A DNA stretch of 11,569 nucleotides from Methanobacteriota archaeon (GTDB lineage Archaea; Hydrothermarchaeota; Hydrothermarchaeia; Hydrothermarchaeales; SZUA-236). The notes under the pieces were generated by a model, which searched no databases, was not told where the DNA came from, and saw nothing but the letters and a program-made list of their open reading frames with translations. Within the stretch, counting starts at the first letter, position 1; the number at the start of each line of letters is the position of its first letter. Made by a program: the position numbers and the translations under genes. The stretch covers positions 1 through 11,569 of the forward strand of contig QIDD01000010.1 of assembly GCA_003230355.1 (NCBI GenBank), in the 5' to 3' direction. Below are positions 1 to 8,129 of the stretch, piece by piece.

Positions 1-165
1 GTTGGCCTTTGAAAATGAAACTCCAGGGTCAAATTCGTTGAACGGGAAGACAACCGCCATATCAACACCGCAGGCATCCATCCTCTCGATTATCTCCTCA
101 GGCGATTGGCTGGCTCCATCCCCCATATCCGGTCCGCCGAGATGGTTGTGGGAGTCGATCAGCAT
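1..165 (-). CDS. Amidohydrolase-family protein, N-terminal fragment (3' end outside window)
   Basis: Reading the minus strand from ATG at 165 gives 55 residues with no stop before the window edge. The start MLIDSHNHLGG carries the His-x-His (HNH) metal-binding signature found at the end of the first strand in TIM-barrel amidohydrolases (amidohydrolase_2 / TatD-like). It continues through a helix (SPEEIIERMDACGVD) into a second strand (MAVVFPF), the usual order in amidohydrolase_2 proteins. A Shine-Dalgarno-like GGTGAT sits 6 nt before the ATG and no in-frame start lies just upstream. It follows glnK1 on the same strand after 75 nt that contain a probable terminator. The substrate cannot be inferred, and a link to nitrogen metabolism is not shown. 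Confidence 0.7.
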   Translation of the reverse strand, partial: MLIDSHNHLGGPDMGDGASQSPEEIIERMDACGVDMAVVFPFNEFDPGVSFSKAN

Positions 166-207
166 TTTAACATCACCGCCTTAAGTATCATTGTATGGGT
201 CATCCAT

Positions 208-591
<384 letters not shown>

Positions 592-592
<1 letters not shown>

Positions 593-1896
593 TACGAATA
601 GGCCCTCTCGCCGTGCTGGCTTATGTCAAGTCCCACAGCCTCTTCCTCCTCGGCTACACGAAGCCCTATGGTGGCATCCACGACCTTGAGAAGTATCAAT
701 GTAACCACAACGGTATAGACGACAACCGCCACTATGGAAATTATCTGGATGAGCAGTTGATTTAGATTTCCGTAAAGGAGGCCGTTGGCTCCGTCAGGGT
801 TCACGAGGATGCTTGCGAATATTCCTGTCGCAAGTGCACCCCACGTGCCGCCCACACCATGTACTGCCCAAGCATCAAGGGACTCATCAACGCCGCGTCC
901 TATTCTGAAGAGGAGGGCGTAGTAGCATATTACTCCAGCCCCTGCTCCTATTGCAATTGCTGCGAGGGGCCCTACAAAACCTGCTGCAGGTGTTATCGCA
1001 ACCAAGCCTGCAACCGCTCCGGTGGCGAGGCCCAGGGCAGAGGGTCGTCTGTCTTTCCATGCCAAAAGCATCCAGGTGAGGGCGGCTGTAGCAGCCGAGA
1101 TATGTGTGGCTACAAAGGCGTTTGCGGCGAGACCTCCCGATGACAGAGCGCTCCCTGCGTTAAAGCCGAACCATCCAAACCATAGCAGCCCCGCGCCCAG
1201 TACGGCCATAGGTATGTTGTGGGGTTCCATCGGCGTGTCGCCATATCCCTTACGCTTGCCGAGATACAGGGCGATTACTAGAGCGCTCATGCCTGATGTG
1301 ATGTGCACAACGTTTCCGCCTGCAAAGTCCAGCGCTCCAAGGTTGCCGAGCCATCCGCCCACGCCCCATACCCAGTGGGCGACGGGGTCATAGACAAATG
1401 TTGACCACAAAAAGACAAACACTAGAAATGAGCTGAATTTTCCCCGCTCCACAAAGGCGCTGACAAAGAGGGTGGGGGTAATGATGGCGAACATGGCTTG
1501 AAATATCATAAAGGCAAGAGCCGGTATGTTAGCTGCATATTCTGGATTCGGGGCTTGACCTATTCCTGCGAGGCCCAGATTGCTGAGTCCTCCGATGAAA
1601 CCGCCGATGTCAGGTCCGAAGGCCAGGGTGTATCCGAAAAGCACCCACTGGATTGAGATTACGGCAAGCACTCCGAGGACCATCATGAGTGTGGAGAGCA
1701 CGTTTTTTCCTCGCACAAGCCCGCCGTAGAAGAAGGCAACACCCGGTATCATTAGTAGTACGAGTGCCGATGATATAAGCATCCAGGCGGTGTCACCTGA
1801 ATCCACGGTTCCATCTGCAGCAAACACTGTAGCTGGCGTCAACAAAAAAACAGCAGATAAAAAAATCGCAACCAGCAAACCATTTTTTGCTTTCAT
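592..1896 (-). CDS. amtB: Ammonium transporter AmtB, copy 1
   Basis: Trimeric Amt/Rh channel that brings ammonium across the cell membrane. The 434 residues fit the family. A hydrophobic signal peptide (about 1-26, ending VFA before ADG) precedes 11 predicted membrane helices, starting near [15 protein letters not shown]. The twin pore histidines are His198 (NVVHIT) and His346 (AVHGVGG), and Asp190 in LDFAGG matches the conserved structural Asp. The [10 protein letters not shown] motif is at 240-249. The tail [18 protein letters not shown] is the conserved cytoplasmic C-terminus that couples subunits and contacts GlnK. No Shine-Dalgarno precedes ATG 1896, while a TATA box lies 23 nt upstream, so the mRNA is probably leaderless. 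glnK1 follows after 9 nt. The protein is clearly different from AmtB2 (434 versus 480 residues), so this is not a recent duplicate. Confidence 0.97.
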
Positions 1897-1918
1897 GAAG
1901 GGAATGAGAAAATGCGTC

Positions 1919-1926
1919 CTTTATAA
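1919..1926 (-). promoter_or_regulatory. TATA box of amtB1-glnK1
   Basis: TTATAAAG on the minus strand, centred about 26 nt before the amtB1 ATG. This places transcription start at or next to the start codon. The TATA box is the last unit of the 10-bp phased CTTAA array, so a protein bound to the array would be next to or over TBP. Confidence 0.7.
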
Positions 1927-1977
1927 GACTATTTAAGATAACTTAAGACAAATTAAGGCAATTTCATAAAAATTAAG
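1923..1977 (-). repeat. CTTAA boxes in 10-bp phase upstream of amtB1
   Basis: On the minus strand, CTTAA begins at 1977, 1957, 1947 and 1937, and the TATA-box variant CTTAT begins at 1927. The steps are exactly 20, 10, 10 and 10 bp, so all boxes lie on the same face of the helix. The repeat unit is roughly TCTTAANTWR. Tandem phased sites suit cooperative binding of a small dimeric repressor, and RHH proteins such as MetJ and Arc bind arrays of short operators. Binding here is inference. Confidence 0.6.
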
Positions 1978-1985
1978 AAAAGTTC
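1973..1985 (-). promoter_or_regulatory. Candidate operator GAACNTTTCTTAA (amtB1 copy)
   Basis: GAACTTTTCTTAA on the minus strand, about 50 bp before the amtB1 TATA box. It differs from the two copies at 3920-3932 and 3970-3982 only at the fifth base. It runs directly into AATTTTTATGAA, a 12-mer also found at 3961-3972. Confidence 0.5.
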
Positions 1986-2008
1986 ACAACAATCTTTCGT
2001 ATAAATCA

Positions 2009-2042
2009 CGAAAAAATAAAAGAGTAGGAGACGCGAGGTCTC

Positions 2043-2045
<3 letters not shown>
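2009..2045 (-). terminator. Terminator overlapping the glnK2 stop codon
   Basis: On the minus strand AGGAGAC and GTCTCCT form a perfect 7-bp stem with a 5-base loop (CTCGC). A T-rich tract (ACTCTTTTATTTTTT) follows. The 5' arm includes the last two bases of the glnK2 TAG stop codon, so transcription ends almost immediately after the gene. Confidence 0.75.
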
Positions 2046-3829
<1,784 letters not shown>

Positions 3830-3860
3830 CTCTTTTCCTCCTTTGAATTTTTTGTTTTCC

Positions 3861-3884
3861 AGCCTTTAATGGCTATTAATCGCT
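3861..3884. repeat. Two adjacent near-palindromes at the amtB2 transcription start
   Basis: AGCCTTTAATGGCT at 3861-3874 is palindromic except for one base pair. The overlapping GCTATTAATCGC at 3872-3883 has GC arms around a perfect ATTAAT core. They straddle the transcription start expected from the amtB2 TATA box (about 3880), a usual place for an archaeal repressor site. No regulator can be named. Confidence 0.35.
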
Positions 3885-3902
3885 AGTTTACTCTCAAAAT
3901 AA

Positions 3903-3910
3903 TATATAAA
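3903..3910 (-). promoter_or_regulatory. TATA box of amtB2-glnK2
   Basis: TTTATATA on the minus strand, preceded by CCC and followed by TTATTTTGAG. The expected start of transcription is near 3880, giving a leader of about 50 nt that contains the strong Shine-Dalgarno. Confidence 0.7.
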
Positions 3911-3919
3911 GGGATTTGA

Positions 3920-3932
3920 GAACGTTTCTTAA
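3920..3932 (+). promoter_or_regulatory. Candidate operator GAACNTTTCTTAA (distal copy)
   Basis: GAACGTTTCTTAA, 10 bp beyond the amtB2 TATA box and overlapping a perfect 12-bp palindrome TTTCTTAAGAAA (3925-3936). It is exactly 50 bp from the copy at 3970, about five helical turns. Confidence 0.5.
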
Positions 3933-3940
3933 GAAATAAG

Positions 3941-3972
3941 CTTCAATATGAAGTTTTCATAATTTTTATGAA
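3941..3972. repeat. Chain of TGAA/TTCA inverted repeats
   Basis: Three overlapping inverted repeats share half-sites: CTTCA-ATA-TGAAG (3941-3953), TATGAA-GTT-TTCATA (3947-3961) and TTCATAA-TTT-TTATGAA (3956-3972). Each has a 3-base spacer. They fill the space between the two GAACNTTTCTTAA copies in the divergent promoter region. The last arm belongs to the 12-mer AATTTTTATGAA that recurs upstream of amtB1 (1963-1974, other strand). Confidence 0.5.
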
Positions 3973-3982
3973 CCTTTCTTAA
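3970..3982 (+). promoter_or_regulatory. Candidate operator GAACNTTTCTTAA (RHH-proximal copy)
   Basis: GAACCTTTCTTAA ends 3 bp before the TATA box of the RHH gene, covering the position of the BRE. It also lies in the inverted repeat ACCTTT-CTT-AAAGGT (3972-3986). A bound protein should interfere with TFB, consistent with autoregulation of the RHH gene. Confidence 0.5.
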
Positions 3983-3985
3983 AGG

Positions 3986-3993
3986 TTTAAATA
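3986..3993 (+). promoter_or_regulatory. TATA box of the RHH regulator gene
   Basis: TTTAAATA preceded by the purine-rich AAAGG (BRE-like), centred 25 nt before the ATG at 4015. The start of transcription falls on the start codon, so the mRNA is probably leaderless. No Shine-Dalgarno is present. Confidence 0.7.
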
Positions 3994-4014
3994 CTAAGAT
4001 GGCAACGTAATTCT

Positions 4015-4557
4015 ATGCCTGCTCCAACACGGGTTACAATCGCGCTTGACTCTGAGACTGCAAAGCTTTTTGAGGTGATGAAGGCAGAGACGAAACTTTC
4101 ACAAAGCGGGCTCATCCGAAAGGCGCTGCAGTTCTATTCTGAAAATAAACGGCTCATCGACCGCCACGGCGCAAAACGCATCAACACCTATGTTGACATG
4201 CTTGCAGACGGCGAGCACGTGATTCTTGACATCGACCATTTCGTTATGTTTCTCAAGCTCATCGAATCCTCGCCTGAGGGAGCGGCATTCTGGGAAAACC
4301 ATAAAAAAGTTGCAGAGTCACACAGCGAACACCTGGGTGAAAAGGTGAAATCGCCAGTTGACTTTCTGGAGCGCCTTGAAGCCTGCAACTTCTTTAAACT
4401 CTCAAAAACATCGGAAAAAGATTTCACACTCATCCTCACCGCTGACGTTACAAAGAAGTTCGTAACAACCCTAATTGAAGATGTTCTGCGCGGGATGGGA
4501 TTTAAGGTTGAAATAAAAGAAGACTTTGCAAAGATCAGACTCAAAGTCTTGAACTAA
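4015..4557 (+). CDS. Ribbon-helix-helix (CopG/Arc-type) regulator with an unrecognised C-terminal domain
   Basis: Residues 5-12 (TRVTIALD) form the DNA-reading strand, 13-25 (SETAKLFEVMKAE) the first helix, and 29-45 (SQSGLIRKALQFYSENK) the second helix, a standard RHH fold. Residues 50-180 form a further, mostly alpha/beta domain ending in VTTLIEDVLRGMGFKVEIKED and a strand FAKIRLKVL, which I do not recognise. It is not NikR: the nickel-binding His/Cys pattern and the ACT-type domain are not evident, and only one Cys (124) is present. The gene diverges from amtB2-glnK2 and shares GAACNTTTCTTAA motifs with the amtB1 promoter. I infer a local regulator of ammonium uptake, probably self-regulated. 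The C-terminal domain may sense a ligand or help oligomerise. The RHH call is firm; the role is inference. Confidence 0.85.
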   Translation: MPAPTRVTIALDSETAKLFEVMKAETKLSQSGLIRKALQFYSENKRLIDRHGAKRINTYVDMLADGEHVILDIDHFVMFLKLIESSPEGAAFWENHKKVAESHSEHLGEKVKSPVDFLERLEACNFFKLSKTSEKDFTLILTADVTKKFVTTLIEDVLRGMGFKVEIKEDFAKIRLKVLN

Positions 4558-4592
4558 CACACACTATCGCTCATACTCCTATCTCGACTATA

Positions 4593-4600
4593 ACTATATA
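4593..4600 (+). promoter_or_regulatory. TATA box of the winged-helix gene
   Basis: ACTATATA, centred about 33 nt before ATG 4630. This predicts transcription start near 4622-4623 and a leader of only 7-8 nt without a Shine-Dalgarno. An upstream ATG at 4622 opens only a short frame that stops after seven codons. Confidence 0.6.
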
Positions 4601-4629
4601 TCTTACAGGGCAAATCCAGACATGATAGA

Positions 4630-4908
4630 ATGTTTTCAAGACTAGAAGAGGAAATCGAGCTGTTAGAGCGGCACATGAAAATACTCAAGCTCGTCATAGA
4701 AAACGAGCCCATTGGAATAATAAAACTCTCAGAAAAAAGCGGCATGCCCCAGCACAAGATCAGGTATTCACTGCGGGTTCTGGAGCATAATGGGATGATA
4801 AAACCGTCTCAGAGGGGGGCTGTTACGACTGAAGAAGCAAAGCATTTCCTCGCGGGCGTTTCCCAAAATCTCAGCCATCTCTTGAATAAAATCAATGAGA
4901 AGACCTGA
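4630..4908 (+). CDS. Small winged-helix DNA-binding protein
   Basis: The 92 residues begin with an acidic amphipathic helix (FSRLEEEIELLERHMKILKLV) that may mediate dimerisation. A helix-turn-helix follows: helix IGIIKLSEKSG (54-58% of residues hydrophobic or small), turn, and recognition helix MPQHKIRYSLRVLEHNG, then a wing MIKPSQRGAVTT and a closing helix to the end. The pattern of testing neighbouring context ('LSEKSGMPQHKIRYSLRVLE') is typical of archaeal one-domain regulators. No ligand domain is present. It has its own near-leaderless promoter and converges on the histidine kinase gene with only 16 nt between stops. The target is unknown. Confidence 0.8.
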   Translation: MFSRLEEEIELLERHMKILKLVIENEPIGIIKLSEKSGMPQHKIRYSLRVLEHNGMIKPSQRGAVTTEEAKHFLAGVSQNLSHLLNKINEKT

Positions 4909-4924
4909 AGTTAAGATGCACATT

Positions 4925-7285
4925 TTATAAGGTTAAGTCCTTGGGGATTTCAATCAAAAAGATGCTGCCCCCGCCAGGGTTGTCTTTCACCCAAACCCTG
5001 CCTTTATGCAAATCCAAGATTTTATTAACAATTGTGAGGCCAAGCCCGGTCCCCTCAACGCCTCCTTTGTGGATACGCTTAAACCTATCAAAGACATCTT
5101 TCTTGTACTCATCCGGGACTCCTTCTCCCTGGTCCTCCACAAATATCCGCCAATTTTCACCTTCATCGGTAATTCCAGTTGTTATTGTTGACCCCTCTGG
5201 GCTGTATTTAATTGCGTTAGAGATGAGGTTTGAAAATACATCATATATGACATTATTAACATTTGCGGGATACTCATCTTTAAGGCTTAGCTCAAGCTTT
5301 ATTTTCTTATGGTCTGCCTTTATTTTGAAGTCACTTACCGCTCTTTTTAGGATCTTTCCCAGATCTAATCTGCTCAGATCCAATGTTTCCTCTTTTTCTA
5401 ACTTTCCAAGCATTGATGCGCTTTCAATCATTTCAGAGGCCTTATCAGCGCTGTTTGAGATTACGTCGATATATTCCTTAACCGTGGGTTCTAACTTTTC
5501 ATCTCTCAGCAGATCAACATAGCTTCCTATTAGGCCAATGGGATTTAGAAGGTCATGACGCATAATATCGGTGAAGATGTCTTTGAGCCTGTTGGAATCA
5601 TCTAGGTCTTCTTTTTGTGTTCTAAGGGTTGTGATGGTATTTTCCACTTGTTTAAATCCAGATCCAGCGATCAGCAGCGCAACATAGACAGCTAACGCCC
5701 AAAGCATGGTTACGTACTCATTTGTTGTTATACTGAAGGCCTGCAAAAATTTGTTGTCAATAAGAATACCCAGACTACCAAGTCCCTGGAGAAAAATAGG
5801 GGCCATAACTATGAGTAGGAAGACCCCGAAGTAGTTCAGCTCCTTTGTCTTCAATGTCTGGATAGTTTTATAAAATGGGTAAAGAACAATTATTGAAAGC
5901 GACACAAAAACATAGAGCTGTACCCTTCCCCAGACCGACAGGATTATTAATCCAAGTGAAGGTTCTTTTGGCGCTCGTTTTCCCTGCAAAGTCAGCATTG
6001 CATCATCAATGTTTTTGATCTGCGCATCAATATTTTCAAGGGTGGGCAATCTTCTAACATCTACAAATCCCCTCATTATTGATATGTGAAGAGAAGGATC
6101 TAAATTGGATAAAAGCCCGCTCACTGAATTATAAACTAATAGAGAGTCAGAAACAGCTGATATTGCAAGCCCATGGTCGTCTGCTTTAACATATGTCTCG
6201 GCAGTTTGCAGGTAGCTCTTTACCAAAGACAGTGTTGACACTTCTTCAAGTCCAATCCCACCGAACTCAAGGGTTCTAGCACCTAAATCATAGCTATGAC
6301 CCTCGCCAAATTTTAGAAAGCCGCCGGTATTATCCATTACAGCGACTCCAAACCGGTATATCTTTGTTACATCGAATTGGACATCGTCATCGTTGCCAGT
6401 TACGAGTTTTCTTTTGATCTCCAAGTTCCATTGCCCGTCTTTCCAAACACCTCTGGCCTCGATATCCCCTCTGCTGCCAACTGGTTTTTCAAGTATATAT
6501 CCCGGCACGGTGTCCCCTTTGCTGAACACCATTTCATCTGTTATCTCAACGGCTTGTCCATCTTCAACTTCATTTGAAAAAATGAACATTTCATCCACTG
6601 AATCCTTTGGTTTATGTTCATAATATTTTGGCCGCGTCTTATCTTCAATGATGTTGTCTTTATAGCCGCCGCTTTCCTTGGAATCAGACTGTCGGCCCGT
6701 CACTTCAGTCAGAGTGCCGATAGGCCCGCCTGCATAGTCGATAGCAACGTCACCTACAAATTTATCATCCACATATCCTGCAGGGTTTGTTCTAGCCGCC
6801 TTCCAGTGCCAAGAATCAGCTTTTTCCTCCGGGGCATTTGTCTGCATCCGATCTCCGTGGCAGAGCATTGCGCATCCAGCTATGTTGAAACCGGCAATCG
6901 AATCATTGATGTTCCAGAAGATGGCGAATCTGTCTTCATCCTCTGATCTCACCCAGTCAGTGCCGTTAAAGGTCCACTGTTTTTTGTACACGCTTTTTGT
7001 CGGGTCATCCCATGTTATGAAGAAGTAGATGTATTCATCGTCAAAGAGGGAGCGTAAATTGATATCCACTTTTCCAATGCTTCCATCTATAACAGGGGCT
7101 ACAAGTACTTTTACATCGTTCCATGAAGATTCATTCGCATAACCATCTGCTGTTATGGTTTCGAATGTTCTTTGAGAAGATAATATCGTGCTGGCTTCAC
7201 GTTCAGCTGACAGAGGCACGCTGAAAGCTAATAAAAAAGCGCCAATAATTAAAATCAACATTAACGGTGAAATATTTTTTTCCAT
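4925..7285 (-). CDS. Membrane histidine kinase with an external ethylbenzene-dehydrogenase-like haem-binding domain
   Basis: From ATG 7285 this is 786 residues: signal peptide (about 3-27), an extracytoplasmic domain at about 40-345, a helical linker, three membrane helices (about 455-472, 485-508, 525-542), then a cytoplasmic kinase. The outer domain resembles the haem-binding domain of ethylbenzene dehydrogenase gamma-subunit proteins: ADGYANESSW start, EDRFAIFWNIND, then CAMLCH (Cys138, Cys142, His143) followed by DSWHWKAARTNPAGYVDD. The kinase has the H-box with His577 (MRHDLLNP), N-box Asn690 (NLISNAIKYS), G1 box DQGEG (718-722), F-box FDRFKR and G2 GTGLGL (745-750). The open frame extends to 7429, but those 48 codons lack signal features, whereas MEKNISPLM begins a clear signal peptide. 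The likely partner is the receiver gene at 7737. I infer a redox, haem or ligand sensor facing outside; the actual signal is unknown. Confidence 0.88.
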   Translation of the reverse strand: MEKNISPLMLILIIGAFLLAFSVPLSAEREASTILSSQRTFETITADGYANESSWNDVKVLVAPVIDGSIGKVDINLRSLFDDEYIYFFITWDDPTKSVYKKQWTFNGTDWVRSEDEDRFAIFWNINDSIAGFNIAGCAMLCHGDRMQTNAPEEKADSWHWKAARTNPAGYVDDKFVGDVAIDYAGGPIGTLTEVTGRQSDSKESGGYKDNIIEDKTRPKYYEHKPKDSVDEMFIFSNEVEDGQAVEITDEMVFSKGDTVPGYILEKPVGSRGDIEARGVWKDGQWNLEIKRKLVTGNDDDVQFDVTKIYRFGVAVMDNTGGFLKFGEGHSYDLGARTLEFGGIGLEEVSTLSLVKSYLQTAETYVKADDHGLAISAVSDSLLVYNSVSGLLSNLDPSLHISIMRGFVDVRRLPTLENIDAQIKNIDDAMLTLQGKRAPKEPSLGLIILSVWGRVQLYVFVSLSIIVLYPFYKTIQTLKTKELNYFGVFLLIVMAPIFLQGLGSLGILIDNKFLQAFSITTNEYVTMLWALAVYVALLIAGSGFKQVENTITTLRTQKEDLDDSNRLKDIFTDIMRHDLLNPIGLIGSYVDLLRDEKLEPTVKEYIDVISNSADKASEMIESASMLGKLEKEETLDLSRLDLGKILKRAVSDFKIKADHKKIKLELSLKDEYPANVNNVIYDVFSNLISNAIKYSPEGSTITTGITDEGENWRIFVEDQGEGVPDEYKKDVFDRFKRIHKGGVEGTGLGLTIVNKILDLHKGRVWVKDNPGGGSIFLIEIPKDLTL

Positions 7286-7337
7286 GACTCCAACCACTAC
7301 ATTTCCATGAAATTCAAACCAATATTTATGTTTCTTG

Positions 7338-7345
7338 TGTATAAA
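7338..7345 (-). promoter_or_regulatory. TATA box of the histidine kinase gene
   Basis: TTTATACA on the minus strand, preceded by AAAAAGG (BRE-like). Transcription would start near 7316, giving a leader of about 30 nt before ATG 7285. This supports the 7285 start, because the start at 7429 lies upstream of this promoter. Confidence 0.5.
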
Positions 7346-7450
7346 CCTTTTTACAGATAAATTCAAGCAGTGTAACATGAAGACTCGTCTATCGCTATTC
7401 CATTTTAACTCGAAATCACCATAAAACATAAAAATAAAATTGACAAAGCA

Positions 7451-7458
7451 TTTATTAA
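7451..7458 (+). promoter_or_regulatory. Possible promoter of the MinD-like / receiver pair
   Basis: TTTATTAA preceded by AAAGCA would place transcription start near 7481 and keep the Shine-Dalgarno (GGAG, 7492-7495) in the leader. A second AT-rich element, TTTATAGA at 7470-7477, is an alternative but would start the RNA too close to or past the Shine-Dalgarno. Confidence 0.35.
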
Positions 7459-7503
7459 GGAATTCCGATTTATAGAATATGTTTTATAGAAGGAGTTGAA
7501 TTA

Positions 7504-7740
7504 ATGACTGAACTTGTGATAATAATAGGGCAGACAAGAGATGGAGTCATAGACGCACTTAAAATGAAATCAACACTTGAACAAGTAGGGATTGAGATAA
7601 AAGGGATATTGACAAAGGAATCCAAGGGAGAGAAGGTTCCAAAAGAAATGATAGAAAGCATTTTTAAAATCAAAGTAACAGATAACCCCAACTTAGATAG
7701 CATATTACGTCCTGAAGGGAAAAGTGAGGTAATACTTTGA
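7504..7740 (+). CDS. Small protein resembling the C-terminal part of MinD/ParA ATPases, without Walker A
   Basis: The 78 residues read as strand (ELVIIIGQ), helix (DGVIDALKMKSTLEQVG), strand (EIKGILTKES), helix (VPKEMIESIF), strand (KIKVTDNP), helix and final strand. Order and wording match the last third of archaeal MinD proteins: a strand then 'VIDALK.K' helix, 'G.EI.G...NR', 'VP.E.IE.I...PV...P.D..V'. The N-terminal P-loop and switch regions are absent, and the usual Asn of the base-binding LNR is Thr (LTK). It therefore should not hydrolyse ATP on its own. Start ATG 7504 has GGAG 8 nt upstream. It overlaps the receiver gene by 4 nt, so the two are translated together. It may be a free-standing domain acting as a scaffold; truncation of an old gene is the alternative. 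Confidence 0.7.
   Translation: MTELVIIIGQTRDGVIDALKMKSTLEQVGIEIKGILTKESKGEKVPKEMIESIFKIKVTDNPNLDSILRPEGKSEVIL
7726..7730 (+). promoter_or_regulatory. Ribosome binding site supporting the TTG start of the receiver gene
   Basis: GAGGT lies 6 nt before TTG 7737 but 18 nt before the first ATG (7749). The spacing favours the TTG. Confidence 0.6.
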
Positions 7741-8117
7741 CGAAGATAATGATTGTTGATGATGACACCGCAATCAGACAGATATTAAGAAAGATACTCG
7801 AAGGAGAAGGATACACGGTAATAGAGTCAAAAAATGGGTTGGAATGTCTTGAAATGCTGGTTGACGGGGAGAGGCCGGATCTAATCCTGCTCGATGTTAT
7901 GATGCCGAAAATGGACGGATGGGAGGTCTCAAGAAAGATAAAGTCAAACGAGGCTTTAAGGGACATCCGCATATGCATGCTCACAGCTAAAACAACGACG
8001 ATGGACGCTCTCATGAGCCTTGAATCTGCTCACGCTGAATGGCATCTCAATAAACCCATCTCTAAAAACGTGCTTCTCAAGACTATTGAATGGCAGCTTT
8101 CAGAGGCCGCCAAGTAG
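7737..8117 (+). CDS. Stand-alone CheY-like response regulator (receiver domain only)
   Basis: The 126 residues make one complete receiver domain with no output domain. The acidic pocket is Asp8-Asp9, the phosphoacceptor is Asp53 (LILLDVMMPKMDGWE), the switch residue is Thr83 (CMLTAK) and the conserved Lys is Lys106 (LNKP). The TTG start gives MTKIMIVDDD, the usual full first strand, whereas ATG 7749 would remove most of it. It overlaps the MinD-like gene by 4 nt and lies 452 bp from the start of the divergent histidine kinase, which makes it the likely phosphate acceptor. Single receivers in archaea act by protein contact, so the output may go through the MinD-like partner or an unlinked protein. 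The gene stops 12 nt from the convergent DUF151 gene. Confidence 0.93.
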   Translation: MTKIMIVDDDTAIRQILRKILEGEGYTVIESKNGLECLEMLVDGERPDLILLDVMMPKMDGWEVSRKIKSNEALRDIRICMLTAKTTTMDALMSLESAHAEWHLNKPISKNVLLKTIEWQLSEAAK

Positions 8118-8129
8118 ATATTTAATATC

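Noticed and set aside
1897..2040. NrpR operator (GGAA-N6-TTCC or GGTA-N6-TACC type) before amtB1
   Set aside because: No such palindrome was found in either amt promoter.
4015..4557. NikR nickel regulator
   Set aside because: Length and RHH domain are similar, but the nickel-site His/Cys pattern is not found and the neighbours are ammonium genes.
4941..5522. Plus-strand open frame of 193 codons opposite the kinase
   Set aside because: It lies fully antisense to the conserved kinase domain, is Ser/Leu-rich low-information sequence, and resembles no family.
7286..7429. 48-codon N-terminal extension of the histidine kinase
   Set aside because: The extension has no signal or domain features, while the downstream Met begins a signal peptide and a likely promoter lies inside the extension.
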